A program made the translations under genes and the position numbers. This document shows, one piece after another, positions 18,767 to 28,455 of a stretch of 64,000 nt of DNA (the stretch's first letter is position 1; each line of letters begins with the position of its first letter). The DNA lies in assembly GCF_026586795.1 (NCBI RefSeq), contig NZ_JAPFGY010000015.1:1-64000 (forward strand). The letters are read 5' to 3'. This stretch comes from Erythrobacter sp. WG (lineage in GTDB: Bacteria > Pseudomonadota > Alphaproteobacteria > Sphingomonadales > Sphingomonadaceae). The notes under the pieces are model-generated. The model made no database searches. It saw nothing but the letters and a program-made list of their open reading frames with translations, and was not told where the DNA came from.

Positions 18767-20986
18767 CTACTGCTTCGGCGCCATGCCCATCTGCCACAGG
18801 ATGAAGGCGAACTCCTCGGCCGTCTCCTTGAGGCTGTTCCAGCGGCCCGACTGCCCGCCGTGCCCTGCGCCCATGTTGGTCTTGAGGAGCAGCAGGTTGT
18901 CGTCGGTCTTCAGCTCGCGCAAGCGGGCGACCCACTTGGCGGGCTCCCAATAGGTCACGCGCGGGTCGTTGAGCCCGGCGGTCACCAGCATCGGCGGGTA
19001 CGCCTTGGCGGTCACCTGGTCGTAGGGCGAATAGGATAGCATATAGGCGAAGGCCGCCTTGTCGGTGATCGGATTGCCCCACTCCTGCCACTCGCCCGGT
19101 GTGAGCGGCAGCTTCTCGTTGAGCATGGTGTTTACGACATCGACGAAGGGCACGTGAGCGACCACCGCGCCGTATTGCGCAGGGTCCTGATTGATGATCG
19201 CGCCCATCAGCTCGCCGCCCGCCGAGCCGCCGCTGGCGGTGACTTTCCCCTCCGCCGTGTAGCCCCTGGCGATCAGGCCTCGGCCCGCATCGACGAAATC
19301 GTTGAAGGTGTTGGTCCGCTCGAACAGCTTGCCCTGGAGATACCAGCGCCGCCCGAGGTCGTCCCCGCCGCGGATATGGGCGATGGCATAGGCGAAGCCG
19401 CGGTCGACGAGGCTGAGGCGGGTCGTCGAGAAGCCCGGCGGCACGGCATAGCCATAGGCGCCGTAGGCATAGAGGTGGAGCGGCCCCGGCCCTTCGATGC
19501 CCGCCTTCTTCAAAATTGCCGCGCGGTCCTTGCGCATCACCACGCTGACCGGCACCTGCGTCCCGTCTCGCGCGGTGATCGTCAGGCGTTCGGAGACGTA
19601 GAGCTTGGGATCATAGCCGCTCGGGATCTCCTGCGTCTTGAGGGTCTCGAGCTTCCCGGTCTTGACGTCGTAATCATAGACCGTGCTCGGCGTCACCATC
19701 GACTGGTAGGCGAGCCGGAGCTTTTTCATGTCGTATTCGGGGTTGTTGGAAAGCCCCGCGGTGTAGCTCGGCTCGGGGAAGGTGATCGGCGTGACCTTCG
19801 CCGGCGCGGCGTATTGCCGGAGCTGGATCTGGTCGAGGCCATTGAGCCTCCCTTCCGTGACGAAGAAGTCCTTGAAGAGGTCGAAACCGGTCAGGTAGAA
19901 CTCGTCCGAGCCCGCGATCACCGTCTGCCACTCGCCCGGCTTCGCGAGCGAGGCCTTGGCCAAGCGGAAGTTGATGTGATCGTCGTTGGTGAGCACCCAC
20001 AGCTCCCCGTCGCGCACGTCGACCGAGTATTCGACGCCCTTCTTGCGCGGCCTCACGAGGATCGGCGCGGCGGTGGGGTTGTCGGCGGGGACGAGCCGCA
20101 CTTCGCTCGTCTCGTTGTCGCCGGTGGCGATCACCAGCCAGTCCTCCTGCGCGGTGAGGCCGGTGCCGACGCCGAAAGACTGGTCCTCCTCCTTGTAGAG
20201 CGTCACGTCCTCAGATGTCGGCGTGCCGATGACGTGCATCTTCGCCTCGAGCGTGCGCCACTCCTCGGTCGAGGGGCCATAGACGAGCGCGGTGTCGTTC
20301 TTCACCCACACGAGATCGCTGCGCAGGTTCTCGATGACGTCGGGCAGGTGCTCGCCGGTCTGCAAATCCTTGATCCGCGCGGTGTAGCGTTCCGACCCGT
20401 TGGTGTCGGTGGAGTAGGCGAGATAGCGCCCGCTCTTGCTGATCGAGGCCGCGCCAAGGCGGAAGTATTCGAGGCCCTTGGCAAGCTCGTTCTCGTCGAT
20501 CAGCAGCTGCGCCTCACCCCCGGCGACAGGCTTCCTGTAGTGCTTGCGATACTGCGCGCCTTCCTCGAACTCGGACCAGTAGAGCCAGTCGCCGTCCTTC
20601 TGGGGCACGGTCGAATCGTCCTCCTTGATGCGCGCGCGCATCTCGGTGAATAGCGCCTCGGTGAAGGCCGCCTGCCCGCCCATCTTCGCCTCGAAATAGG
20701 CGTTCTCGGCCTTGAGGTGGTCGAGCACCTCGGCGTCGTCCACCTTGGGATAGGACTTGTCGTAGAGCCAGTCGTAGGGGTCCTCCACGGTGATCCCGTG
20801 GACCGTGTAGGTGTGCGGTCGCTTGGCGGCGACGGGCGGCTTGATCTCGGTGGCGGCGGCGGAAGTCGTGGTCACGCTCGGCTGTTCCTCTCGGGTGTTC
20901 GCGATGGCGGGAGCCGCCAAGGTGGTGGCGGCGAGCGGCGTGGCAAGGGCCGCGGCAAGGGCAAGGCGGCTGATCGGACGCGTCAT
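18767..20986 (-). CDS. S9 family prolyl oligopeptidase (PtrB-like)
   Basis: This 739-residue serine peptidase has a signal peptide (ALAAALATPLAATTLAAPAIA), so it is probably periplasmic. An N-terminal beta-propeller covers about residues 50-460 and the alpha/beta-hydrolase domain the rest. The catalytic triad is visible: Ser in ASGGSAGGEL near 585, Asp in AGLNDPRVTYWEP near 673, and His in GAGHGGQSG near 709. The NDPRV form and overall layout match oligopeptidase B more than prolyl endopeptidase. The start at 20986 is chosen for the signal peptide; the frame upstream is open but lacks one. Confidence 0.92.
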   Translation of the reverse strand: MTRPISRLALAAALATPLAATTLAAPAIANTREEQPSVTTTSAAATEIKPPVAAKRPHTYTVHGITVEDPYDWLYDKSYPKVDDAEVLDHLKAENAYFEAKMGGQAAFTEALFTEMRARIKEDDSTVPQKDGDWLYWSEFEEGAQYRKHYRKPVAGGEAQLLIDENELAKGLEYFRLGAASISKSGRYLAYSTDTNGSERYTARIKDLQTGEHLPDVIENLRSDLVWVKNDTALVYGPSTEEWRTLEAKMHVIGTPTSEDVTLYKEEDQSFGVGTGLTAQEDWLVIATGDNETSEVRLVPADNPTAAPILVRPRKKGVEYSVDVRDGELWVLTNDDHINFRLAKASLAKPGEWQTVIAGSDEFYLTGFDLFKDFFVTEGRLNGLDQIQLRQYAAPAKVTPITFPEPSYTAGLSNNPEYDMKKLRLAYQSMVTPSTVYDYDVKTGKLETLKTQEIPSGYDPKLYVSERLTITARDGTQVPVSVVMRKDRAAILKKAGIEGPGPLHLYAYGAYGYAVPPGFSTTRLSLVDRGFAYAIAHIRGGDDLGRRWYLQGKLFERTNTFNDFVDAGRGLIARGYTAEGKVTASGGSAGGELMGAIINQDPAQYGAVVAHVPFVDVVNTMLNEKLPLTPGEWQEWGNPITDKAAFAYMLSYSPYDQVTAKAYPPMLVTAGLNDPRVTYWEPAKWVARLRELKTDDNLLLLKTNMGAGHGGQSGRWNSLKETAEEFAFILWQMGMAPKQ

Positions 20987-21122
20987 CGAAAGTGCTCCCC
21001 TGGGGTGGTGCCCGCGCCCGCGCCTCCCGGGTGGAAAGACGCGGGCGAGGGGCCTATGCTGGTGCTTGTAATGAGACATTGTTGCGCGGCAAGAGCCCGC
21101 GCCGCGCCCGAGGATCGACGAT

Positions 21123-22931
21123 ATGCTGATGCAGACCCACGAAGCCCGCCTTGCCGCCCTGCGCGAGGAACTGAAGCGCCGCGGCCTTCACGGCTTCGTC
21201 GTCCCGATCTCAGACGAGCACATGAGCGAATATGTCGGCGACTATGCCCAGCGGCTGAAGTGGCTGACCGGCTTCGGCGGCTCGGCGGGCTTCGCCTGCG
21301 TCACCCTCACCCACGCGGCGATCTTCGTCGACGGACGCTACACCGTGCAGGTGCGCGAGCAGGTCGACGGCAATCTCTTCGAATACCGCTCCATCCCCGG
21401 CGACACCCTGGCGGGCTGGCTCGCCGAGGTGAGCGAGGCCGGCGCGCGGATCGCCTATGACCCGTGGCTCCACACCCTCGCCTGGGCGGAAGGACTGGAG
21501 CGGGCGCTCGCCGCAAGCGGCATCGCGCTGGTGCCGGCCGAGGGCAACCCCCTGGACGCCGTGTGGGCCGACCGCCCGGCCCCCTCGCCCGCACCCGCCG
21601 TGCCCTTCGACGAGGCGCTCGCCGGGCGATCCTCGGCCGACAAGCGCGCCGCCGTCGCCGACTGGCTCGAGCGGCACGGCCACGACGCGGTGGTGATCCC
21701 CGCGCTCGATTCGATCGCCTGGCTGCTCAACATCCGTGGGCAAGACGTCGCCCACACCCCCGTCGCGCTCTCCTATGTGATCGCCCACAAGGACGGCAGC
21801 GCCGAGCTGTTCATCGCGCCCGGGAAGGTGACGCCCGATCTCACCCGTCACCTCGGCAATGCGGTGACGATCCGCGACCGGGCAGAGTTCGAGGGGGCGC
21901 TCGGCTCCGCCTTCGCGGGGAAGAGCGTTGCGCTCGATCCGGATTTCGCGGTCGCCGCCGTCGCGCTGGCGCTGAAGGCGGGGGGCGCGACGTTCGCCTT
22001 CCGGCAGGACCCGACGATCCTTGCGAAAGCGATCAAGAACGACGCCGAGCAGGCCGGCCAGCGCGACGCCCAGGCGCGCGACGGGGCGGCGGTGAGCCGC
22101 TTCCTGCGCTGGCTGGAGATCCACGCCCCCTCGGGCGAGGTCGACGAACTCGGCGCCGCCGCGCGCCTCCAGGCGTTCCGCGAAGAGGACCCCGGCCTCT
22201 CCGATCTCAGCTTCGACACCATCTCCGCCGCCGCCGGCCATGCCGCGCTGCCGCACTACAAGGTCGACGAGGACAGCAATATCGCCATCCCCCCCTCCTC
22301 GATCTACCTCGTTGATTCGGGCGGGCAATATCCCGGCGGCACCACCGACATCACCCGCACCGTGTGGGTGGGGCCGGGCGAGCCGAGCCAGGAAATGAAG
22401 GACCGCAACACGCGGGTCCTCAAGGGCCACATCCAGCTCGCCCGCGCGGTCTTCCCGCAAGGCACCGCCGGCGGGCAGCTCGACGTGCTGGCGCGGCAAT
22501 ACCTGTGGGAGGCGGGCGTCGATTACGCCCACGGCACCGGGCATGGGGTGGGCAGCGTGCTCGCCGTCCACGAAGGGCCCCAACGCATCGCCAAGCCCAA
22601 TGGCGGGCAGGCGGGCACCGCGCAGGAACTGCACGCCGGCATGATCCTCTCCAACGAACCGGGCTACTACAAGGCGGGCGAATACGGCATCCGCATCGAG
22701 AATCTCGTGCTGGTCGAGGAGCGGCAGATCGAAGGGCAGGAAGGCCGCTGGCTCGGCTTCGAGACGCTGACCTTCGTGCCGCTCGACCGCCGGCTGATCG
22801 ACACCGCGCTGCTGACGGCGGAGGAGATCGCATGGGTTGACGCCTATCACGCGAAGGTGCGCGAGCTTCTCTCGTCGCGGCTGGCCGGGGACGATCTGGC
22901 ATGGCTGGAGCGCGAGACGCAGCCCCTCTGA
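21123..22931 (+). CDS. Xaa-Pro aminopeptidase (M24B, aminopeptidase P)
   Basis: This 602-residue metallopeptidase removes N-terminal residues preceding proline. It has two N-terminal creatinase-like domains (about 1-300) and a C-terminal pita-bread domain. The metal ligands are visible as D in LVDSGGQYPGGTTDITRT near 397-408, H in HGTGHGVG near 470, E in NEPGYYKAGEYG near 511 and E in GIRIENL near 525. The length fits the large eukaryote-like aminopeptidase P class. The start at 21123 has a second in-frame ATG two codons later. It faces the S9 peptidase divergently across 136 bp, so the two may share a regulatory region. Confidence 0.93.
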   Translation: MLMQTHEARLAALREELKRRGLHGFVVPISDEHMSEYVGDYAQRLKWLTGFGGSAGFACVTLTHAAIFVDGRYTVQVREQVDGNLFEYRSIPGDTLAGWLAEVSEAGARIAYDPWLHTLAWAEGLERALAASGIALVPAEGNPLDAVWADRPAPSPAPAVPFDEALAGRSSADKRAAVADWLERHGHDAVVIPALDSIAWLLNIRGQDVAHTPVALSYVIAHKDGSAELFIAPGKVTPDLTRHLGNAVTIRDRAEFEGALGSAFAGKSVALDPDFAVAAVALALKAGGATFAFRQDPTILAKAIKNDAEQAGQRDAQARDGAAVSRFLRWLEIHAPSGEVDELGAAARLQAFREEDPGLSDLSFDTISAAAGHAALPHYKVDEDSNIAIPPSSIYLVDSGGQYPGGTTDITRTVWVGPGEPSQEMKDRNTRVLKGHIQLARAVFPQGTAGGQLDVLARQYLWEAGVDYAHGTGHGVGSVLAVHEGPQRIAKPNGGQAGTAQELHAGMILSNEPGYYKAGEYGIRIENLVLVEERQIEGQEGRWLGFETLTFVPLDRRLIDTALLTAEEIAWVDAYHAKVRELLSSRLAGDDLAWLERETQPL

Positions 22932-22938
22932 CGCCCTC

Positions 22939-23017
22939 GCCTCCCCGGCCCTGAGCCGGGGCCCCGCTGTTCTCCTGCGGCAGGGAGCGGGGCCCCGGGT
23001 CAAGCCCGGGGAGGCGA
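22939..23017. repeat. Dispersed palindromic repeat, family B
   Basis: The outer arms CGCCTCCCCGG and CCGGGGAGGCG pair, and inner segments GAGCCGGGGCCCCGCTG and AGCGGGGCCCCGGGTCAA form a nested hairpin. A second copy lies at 59988-60067. Here it sits between the aminopeptidase P stop and the VOC gene. Confidence 0.85.
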
Positions 23018-23093
23018 AGCTCTCTCCTTGTTGGAACCTCAATGTTCCTGTAATGTTCTCCTACAGCGATTCGTCTTCACGGGAGGAACATCA

Positions 23094-23507
23094 ATGATCG
23101 GCTACGTCACCCTCGGCACCAACGACCTCGCCCGCGCCGCCACCTTCTATGACGCGATCGCCGCGCATTTCGGCGTGGGGCGCATGATGGAGTTCGACAG
23201 CTTCATCGCCTGGGGCGAATACGGCGGCGCGCCGGGGATCGCGGCGACCATGCCCTTCGACGGCGAGCGCGCCACGGTCGGTAATGGGGTGATGGTCGCG
23301 CTCGAGGTCAAGACGCCCGATCTCGTCCACGCCATCCACGCGGCCGCGCTCGCGCATGGCGGCACCTGCGAGGGCGAACCCGGCCCGCGCGGGAACGACG
23401 GCTTCTACGCGGCTTATTTCCGCGATCCCGACGGCAACAAGCTCAACGCCTATTGCATGGTCGCCCCCTCGGACGGTGCCGGCGCGGCGGCGGGCGATGG
23501 ATCGTGA
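23094..23507 (+). CDS. VOC superfamily (glyoxalase-like) protein
   Basis: This 137-residue protein has the paired beta-alpha-beta-beta-beta layout of the vicinal oxygen chelate fold. It starts MIGYVTLGTNDLARAATFYD and carries the C-terminal AYFRDPDGNKLNAYC, both typical of VOC enzymes. The specific substrate is unknown; glyoxalase, dioxygenase or resistance roles are all found in the family. The ATG at 23094 is favoured by GGGAGGAAC just upstream. Its stop overlaps the GTG of the next gene (GTGA), which suggests coupled translation. Confidence 0.85.
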   Translation: MIGYVTLGTNDLARAATFYDAIAAHFGVGRMMEFDSFIAWGEYGGAPGIAATMPFDGERATVGNGVMVALEVKTPDLVHAIHAAALAHGGTCEGEPGPRGNDGFYAAYFRDPDGNKLNAYCMVAPSDGAGAAAGDGS

Positions 23508-23899
23508 CCGCGCCCCGGCTGGAGGAACGGTTCATCCATCTCGGGCGCGGGGCAAGGGCGGTCGAACAGCCGCCCTTCTCGGGCATGGCGTGGTACGAAG
23601 GCTACGGCGCGCGTCACGGCGATGACGGCGCGGAAGGGCGGCTGGTGTCGCAATACACCTTCACCGAAAGCTGGACCTCGTGGGAGATGCACCCGGCGGG
23701 CGACGAGGTGGTGATCTGCGTGGCGGGATCGCTGGTGCTGGTGCAGGAGCTGGCCGACGGGAGCGTGGCGCAAACCGCGCTTGCGGCGGGCGAGTATGCG
23801 ATCAACCCGGCAGGCGTGTGGCACACCGCCGACGTCGCCGACAGCGCGACCGCGATCTTCATCACCGCCGGAGAGGGCTCGCAGCACCGGGAGCGGTGA
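23504..23899 (+). CDS. Cupin-domain protein
   Basis: This 131-residue single-domain beta-barrel protein shows cupin motif features: SWTSWEMHPAGDEVVICVAG, with a histidine and glutamate in place, then GEYAINPAGVWHTADVAD, with the second-motif histidine. The likely metal-binding fold does not by itself indicate the reaction. The start is GTG at 23504, overlapping the VOC stop by four bases. The two small genes probably form an operon dealing with one substrate; that is inference. Confidence 0.8.
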   Translation: MTAPRLEERFIHLGRGARAVEQPPFSGMAWYEGYGARHGDDGAEGRLVSQYTFTESWTSWEMHPAGDEVVICVAGSLVLVQELADGSVAQTALAAGEYAINPAGVWHTADVADSATAIFITAGEGSQHRER

Positions 23900-23970
23900 G
23901 CGGCCTCCCCGCGCCGCTGCTTCGCGGTAACGGCGTCCGCCCCCGGCTCGCTTTGGCGCGGTCAAGCCGC

Positions 23971-24021
23971 CGCTCCCTCTTCCCCCCCTCCCCCAAGGGG
24001 AGGGGCCGGGGGTGGGGGTTC
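23971..24021. repeat. G/C-tract palindromic repeat, family C
   Basis: It contains CCCCCCTCCCCCAAGGGG then AGGGGCCGGGGGTGGGGG and forms a hairpin of C-rich and G-rich arms. A related, longer copy is at 40891-41000. It lies in the 339-bp gap between the cupin gene and the HerA-like gene. Confidence 0.75.
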
Positions 24022-24153
24022 CGCCGCCACCGGCGAAAGGCTGCCTTCGGCTCAGCAAGCTCCAAACGCGTGACCGGACCTCGGCACCTGCCGGAAAGGC
24101 ACCCGCGCCTCGCCCCCGCCCAGCCCGCGCGAGACCCGCGCTCGGCCCGGCCC

Positions 24154-24197
24154 AGACCCCCCTTAGACCCCTGCCAGACCCCTGCCAGACCCTCGCC
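24154..24197. repeat. Four tandem 11-bp units beside parS
   Basis: Consecutive units read AGACCCCCCTT, AGACCCCTGCC, AGACCCCTGCC and AGACCCTCGCC. The middle two are identical and the outer two differ at two or three positions. The array ends 8 bp before the parS palindrome. There is no gene on either strand that would constrain this sequence. Confidence 0.8.
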
Positions 24198-24205
24198 AGC
24201 TGCGG

Positions 24206-24221
24206 TGTTTCACGTGAAACA
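24206..24221. promoter_or_regulatory. parS: parS centromere site (ParB binding)
   Basis: TGTTTCACGTGAAACA is a perfect 16-bp palindrome identical to the widely conserved chromosomal parS consensus bound by ParB/Spo0J. It lies in noncoding DNA between the cupin gene and the HerA-like ATPase gene. Known parS sites cluster near the origin of replication, so this site argues that the window is origin-proximal. A second identical site is at 40410-40425. Confidence 0.95.
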
Positions 24222-24238
24222 TCGGGTCCGGCCACAAT

Positions 24239-25840
24239 TCAGCGCATCAGCCCGCCGATCAGGTTGCGCACGAAGCGTCCGACGATCGGTCCGGCAAGGT
24301 CGGTCGCGATCGATCCGGCCGCCGAGGTCACGCCCGAGGCGATCGGGTTCGCCCGGCTCTTCTTGCCCAGCGCCTTGGAGGCCGCCACCCCCGCCGCCCC
24401 GCCGAGCGCGACCTTCGCTCCCGTTTTCAAGGCCTTGCCCCACAGGTTCGGGCTCTTGCGCGCCTGTCCGCGGACCGCCTCCTCGCCTTCTTCGGCGACC
24501 TGTTCGGCCGTCGCGGCGGCATCGGCGGCCTTGGCGGCGAGCACCTCGGCCGCGCTCTCGCGGTCGATGCGCGTGTCGTACTTGCCCTCGAGCGGGCTAA
24601 CCGACTGGATTATCGCGCGTTCCTTGGGGGTGACAGGCCCGAGCCGCGAACGCGGCGGGGCGATCAGCGTCCGCTCGACCACCCCCGGCGCCCCGTCGCC
24701 GTCGAGCGTCGAGACCAGCGCCTCACCCACCTTGAGCTCGGTTATCGCACTGGAAACGTTGAGCTTCGGGTTGACCCGGAAGGTCTCGGCCGCGGCCTTG
24801 ATGGCGCGCTGGTCGCGCGGGGTGAAGGCGCGCAGGGCGTGCTGCACCCGGTTGCCCAGCTGCCCGGCGACTTTCTCCGGAATATCAATAGGGTTCTGCG
24901 TCACGAAGTAGACCCCGACCCCCTTGGAACGGATCAGCCGGACCACCTGCTCGATGGTGTCCATCAGCGCCTTGGGGGCATCGTCGAACAGCAGGTGCGC
25001 CTCGTCGAAGAAGAACACGAGGCGAGGCTTCTCCGGATCGCCGACTTCGGGAAGCGATTCAAAGAGTTCCGCCAGCAGCCACAGGAGGAAGGTGGCATAG
25101 AGCTTGGGGCTCCGCATCAGCTTGTCGGCGGCCAGCACGTTGATGATGCCGCGCCCCTGCTCGTCAACCTTCAGGAAATCGTCGATCTCGAGCGCCGGCT
25201 CGCCGAAGAAGTGGTCTGCCCCTTGCGCCTCGAAGCTGAGGAGCTGGCGCTGGATCGAGCCTACCGAGGGCTTGGTGACATTGCCGTACTTGCCTGACAA
25301 TTCGGCGGAATTCTCGTTCGCCCAGGCGAGCAGCGCCTGAAGATCGGCAAAGTCGAGGAGCAGCAGCCCGTTCTCGTCGGCGTGGCGGAAGACGATCTGG
25401 AGCACGCCTTCCTGCGTCTCGTTGAGGTCGAGCAGCCGGGACAGCAGCAGCGGGCCCATTTCGGATACGGTGGTGCGGATCGGGTGGCCCTGTTCGCCAT
25501 AAAGGTCCCAGAAGATCACCGGGTTGTCGCGATAGGCATAGTCGGTGATGCCCAGCTCGCGGGCGCGCGCCTCGAGCTTGTCGGCGTTCTTGAAGGTCGG
25601 CGAACCCGGCATTGCGATTCCGGCAAGGTCGCCCTTCACGTCGGCGACGAAGACCGGCACGCCGGCGGCCGAAAAGCTCTCGGCAATTCCTTGCAAGGTC
25701 ACGGTTTTCCCGGTCCCGGTCGCGCCCGCGATCAGCCCGTGGCGGTTGGCGCGGCTGAGCAGCAGCGTCTGCCGCGATCCTTCCGCGCCGAGCCCGAGGA
25801 AGATTTCGCCCGCCCTGTCCGCCCCCGCACCCTCAACCAT
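24239..25840 (-). CDS. HerA-like ATPase (DUF853)
   Basis: This 533-residue RecA-fold ATPase belongs to the DUF853/YjgR branch of the HerA-FtsK superfamily. Walker A is GATGTGKT at residues 39-46, Walker B is [10 protein letters not shown] near 285, and [15 protein letters not shown] near 320 carries the sensor region. A C-terminal extension is rich in charged and small residues ([20 protein letters not shown]). The cellular role of the family is unclear; some members are linked to DNA processing. The start at 25840 follows GGGAAGGGG; an alternative ATG at 25882 adds 14 residues. Its stop lies 18 bp from the parS site. Confidence 0.85.
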   Translation of the reverse strand: MVEGAGADRAGEIFLGLGAEGSRQTLLLSRANRHGLIAGATGTGKTVTLQGIAESFSAAGVPVFVADVKGDLAGIAMPGSPTFKNADKLEARARELGITDYAYRDNPVIFWDLYGEQGHPIRTTVSEMGPLLLSRLLDLNETQEGVLQIVFRHADENGLLLLDFADLQALLAWANENSAELSGKYGNVTKPSVGSIQRQLLSFEAQGADHFFGEPALEIDDFLKVDEQGRGIINVLAADKLMRSPKLYATFLLWLLAELFESLPEVGDPEKPRLVFFFDEAHLLFDDAPKALMDTIEQVVRLIRSKGVGVYFVTQNPIDIPEKVAGQLGNRVQHALRAFTPRDQRAIKAAAETFRVNPKLNVSSAITELKVGEALVSTLDGDGAPGVVERTLIAPPRSRLGPVTPKERAIIQSVSPLEGKYDTRIDRESAAEVLAAKAADAAATAEQVAEEGEEAVRGQARKSPNLWGKALKTGAKVALGGAAGVAASKALGKKSRANPIASGVTSAAGSIATDLAGPIVGRFVRNLIGGLMR

Positions 25841-25938
25841 CGCCTGCCCCTTCCCGATCAGTTGTCCGGGATGTGCAGGCACCGCGCCCGGCGGTCAAGT
25901 TCTCGACAGCCGCGCCGTTTTGGTTAAGGCTGATCCGC

Positions 25939-27747
25939 ATGGGAGTGCCGTTCGTTCTGCTCGATGATGCCCGTGACGGGAAGGGCGCCGCCGATGCGCT
26001 GCTCTACGAAGCCCCGCGCGCGCTGTTCGCCGCGCACCGGCCGGAGGAGGTGGACGCGGTGCTCGGCGCGGCCGATGCGGCGCGGCGCGAGGAAGGCGGC
26101 GCGCTGGCGGGCTACATCGCCTACGAGGCAGGCCTCGCGCTGGAGCCGAAACTGCGGCCCCGCGCCGCCGCGCGCAGCGGTGCGGCCGGCCCGCTGGTCT
26201 GGCTCGGCCTGTTCGGTGCCCCCCGCCGCATCCCGGCCGCCGAAGTGCCGGCCTGGCTCGGCAACCGCTCGGACGGCCCCGGCACCCTCGGTCCGATGGA
26301 GCCGCAGCTCTCGCCCGGCGGCTATGCGGCGGCCTTCGCCGCGCTAAACGAAGCCATTCATGCCGGCGACATCTACCAGGCGAACCTCACCTATCCGCTC
26401 GCCGGATCGTTCCGGGGCGATCCCGTGGGCCTCTACGCCGCGCTGCGCGACGGCGCGCGGGCCGGATATGGCGGGCTGATCTTCGACGGCGCGCACTGGC
26501 TCCTCAGCTTCTCGCCCGAACTGTTCTGCGCGCTGAATGGCGCCGAGGCCAAGGTCAAGCCGATGAAGGGCACCCGCCCGCGCATGGCCGATGCGGCGGC
26601 GGATGCGGCGATGGCCGAGGACCTTGCAAGCTCGCAGAAGGACCGGGCCGAGAACCTGATGATCGTCGACCTGATGAGGAACGACCTTTCGCGGGTCGCG
26701 GAAGCCGGGAGCGTCAGGGTCGATGCGCCCTTCGCGGTCGAAAGCTATCCGACCGTGCATCAGATGGTCTCCACAGTGCGCGCGCGACTTGCCGAGGGGC
26801 AGGGGGCGATGGACCTGGTGCGCGCGCTGTTCCCCTGCGGATCGATCACCGGCGCGCCGAAGATCCGGGCGATGGAGCTCCTGACCGAGGTGGAGCGTGA
26901 TGCGCGGGGGCCCTATTGCGGCGCCATCGGCCGGATCGATCCGGATGGCAACGCCGCCTTCAACGTCGCGATCCGCACCCTGCGGCTCACCCCCATCGAG
27001 AACGGGCAGGGCACGGCGGTGCTCGGCATCGGTTCGGCGATCGTCGCCGACAGCGAGGCGATGGCCGAACGGCGCGAATGCGAGGTCAAGGCAGGCTTCC
27101 TGCGCCGCGCTGCGCCGGGGCTGACCGCGCCCGCCTGCGATCTCATCGAGACGATGCGCTTCGAGCCGGAGACGGGAATCGCGCTGCTCGAAGAGCACCT
27201 CGCGCGCATGAAGGCGAGCGCGGCGGTGCTCGGCTTCGCCTTCGATCGCCATGCGGTGCGCAACCAGATCCAGGCGCTGTGCTTCGAGCTCGACGCGCCC
27301 GCCAAGGTGCGGCTGCTGGTCGCGCGCAGCGGGGCGAGCGCGCTGGAGACGGCGCCGCTGCCAGAGCCCCGCGAGGCGCCGCTGCGCGTGGCGGCGTTGC
27401 CCCACCCTCTCGACCCTTCCGACTGGCGGCTCGCGCACAAGACCTCGGACCGGGGCTTCTACGAGGACGCCGCGGGCGCGGCCCGCAGCTTCGGCGCGGA
27501 CGAGGCGCTGCTGGTGCGGGCCGACGGGCTGGTCACGGAAGGAAGCTACACCAATCTCTTCGCCGAGGGGCCCGACGGCGTGCTGCTGACTCCGCCGACG
27601 GCGCTGGGACTGCTCCCCGGCGTGCTGCGCGCAAGCCTGATCGCCCAAGGCAAGGCGCGCGAGGCGGAGCTGACGCTGGACGATCTGGCGGGCGGGTTCT
27701 GGCTCGGCAATGCGGTGCGCGGACTGGTGCGCGCGGTGCTGGTCTAG
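25939..27747 (+). CDS. pabB: Fused aminodeoxychorismate synthase I / ADC lyase (PabB-PabC)
   Basis: This 602-residue bifunctional protein makes p-aminobenzoate for folate. Residues about 1-390 form a chorismate-binding PabB domain with KPMKGTRPR, ENLMIVDLMRNDLSRV and CGSITGAPKIRAMEL. Residues about 400-602 form a class IV aminotransferase-like PabC domain (ACDLIETMRFEPETGIALLE, then LVTEGSYTNLFAE). PabC eliminates pyruvate from aminodeoxychorismate. The glutaminase partner PabA is not in the window. The start ATG 25939 is selected because upstream codons do not resemble the family. Such fusions are common in proteobacteria. Confidence 0.92.
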   Translation: MGVPFVLLDDARDGKGAADALLYEAPRALFAAHRPEEVDAVLGAADAARREEGGALAGYIAYEAGLALEPKLRPRAAARSGAAGPLVWLGLFGAPRRIPAAEVPAWLGNRSDGPGTLGPMEPQLSPGGYAAAFAALNEAIHAGDIYQANLTYPLAGSFRGDPVGLYAALRDGARAGYGGLIFDGAHWLLSFSPELFCALNGAEAKVKPMKGTRPRMADAAADAAMAEDLASSQKDRAENLMIVDLMRNDLSRVAEAGSVRVDAPFAVESYPTVHQMVSTVRARLAEGQGAMDLVRALFPCGSITGAPKIRAMELLTEVERDARGPYCGAIGRIDPDGNAAFNVAIRTLRLTPIENGQGTAVLGIGSAIVADSEAMAERRECEVKAGFLRRAAPGLTAPACDLIETMRFEPETGIALLEEHLARMKASAAVLGFAFDRHAVRNQIQALCFELDAPAKVRLLVARSGASALETAPLPEPREAPLRVAALPHPLDPSDWRLAHKTSDRGFYEDAAGAARSFGADEALLVRADGLVTEGSYTNLFAEGPDGVLLTPPTALGLLPGVLRASLIAQGKAREAELTLDDLAGGFWLGNAVRGLVRAVLV

Positions 27748-27792
27748 CCCGCAGCCGTTCGACAATCCCGAGATCAGCGGATAACGGGGGCC

Positions 27793-28455
27793 ATGCCCGA
27801 CATCCCCATCCTCTACGAAGACGGCGAAGCGCTGGTCATCGACAAGCCCGCCGGCCTGCCGGTCGACCGCCCGCGCAAGGGCGGGGCATCGCTAAATGAC
27901 CATCTGGATCGCCTCAAGCTCGGTTTCCAGCGCCCGCCCGTCGCAGTCCACCGACTCGATACGGACACCTCCGGCTGCCTGCTGCTGGCGCGCAACCCCA
28001 AGGCGCTCGCCCGTTTCAACCGCGCCTTCGAGGAGCGGCTGGTCGGCAAGACCTATCTGGCGATCCTGGCGGGACGCCCGCCCGGGACGTCCGGCACCGT
28101 CGAACTCGCGCTCGCCAAGATCAGCTCGGCCGAGAAGGGCTGGCGGATGATCGCGGCGAAGAAGGGCAAGCCTGCCGTCTCGCACTGGGAACTGGTGGGG
28201 GAACTGGGGCCGCACAGCCTGATCCGCTTCCGCCCGGAAACCGGCCGCACCCACCAGTTGCGGGTCCATGCCTTGAAGGGATTGGGCGCGCCGCTGCTCG
28301 GTGATCCGGTCTATGGTGCCGGGCCGGTCGCGGGGGCGCGGCGCACCATGCTCCATGCCGAGAGCCTGGCCGTCACCCGCCCGGGCAAGACTGCGATCGA
28401 GGCCCGCGCCCCGCTGCCGGCCGACTTCCTCGCGCTCGGGGCGAGCGATGGATGA
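27793..28455 (+). CDS. RluA-family RNA pseudouridine synthase
   Basis: This 220-residue pseudouridine synthase carries the catalytic motif HRLDTDTSGCLLLARN near residues 53-68, with the active aspartate in RLD. RPETGRTHQLRVHAL near 156 is another family block. There is no S4 domain, so it is the short RluA/RsuA-like type; the target rRNA or tRNA site is not evident. The stop overlaps the arfB start by 8 bp, which suggests an operon of RNA and ribosome functions running on to rpmG. Confidence 0.9.
   Translation: MPDIPILYEDGEALVIDKPAGLPVDRPRKGGASLNDHLDRLKLGFQRPPVAVHRLDTDTSGCLLLARNPKALARFNRAFEERLVGKTYLAILAGRPPGTSGTVELALAKISSAEKGWRMIAAKKGKPAVSHWELVGELGPHSLIRFRPETGRTHQLRVHALKGLGAPLLGDPVYGAGPVAGARRTMLHAESLAVTRPGKTAIEARAPLPADFLALGASDG

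Noticed and set aside
24154..24197. Possible start of a CRISPR array
   Set aside because: The units are 11 bp, directly adjoining and without spacers; no cas genes are nearby.
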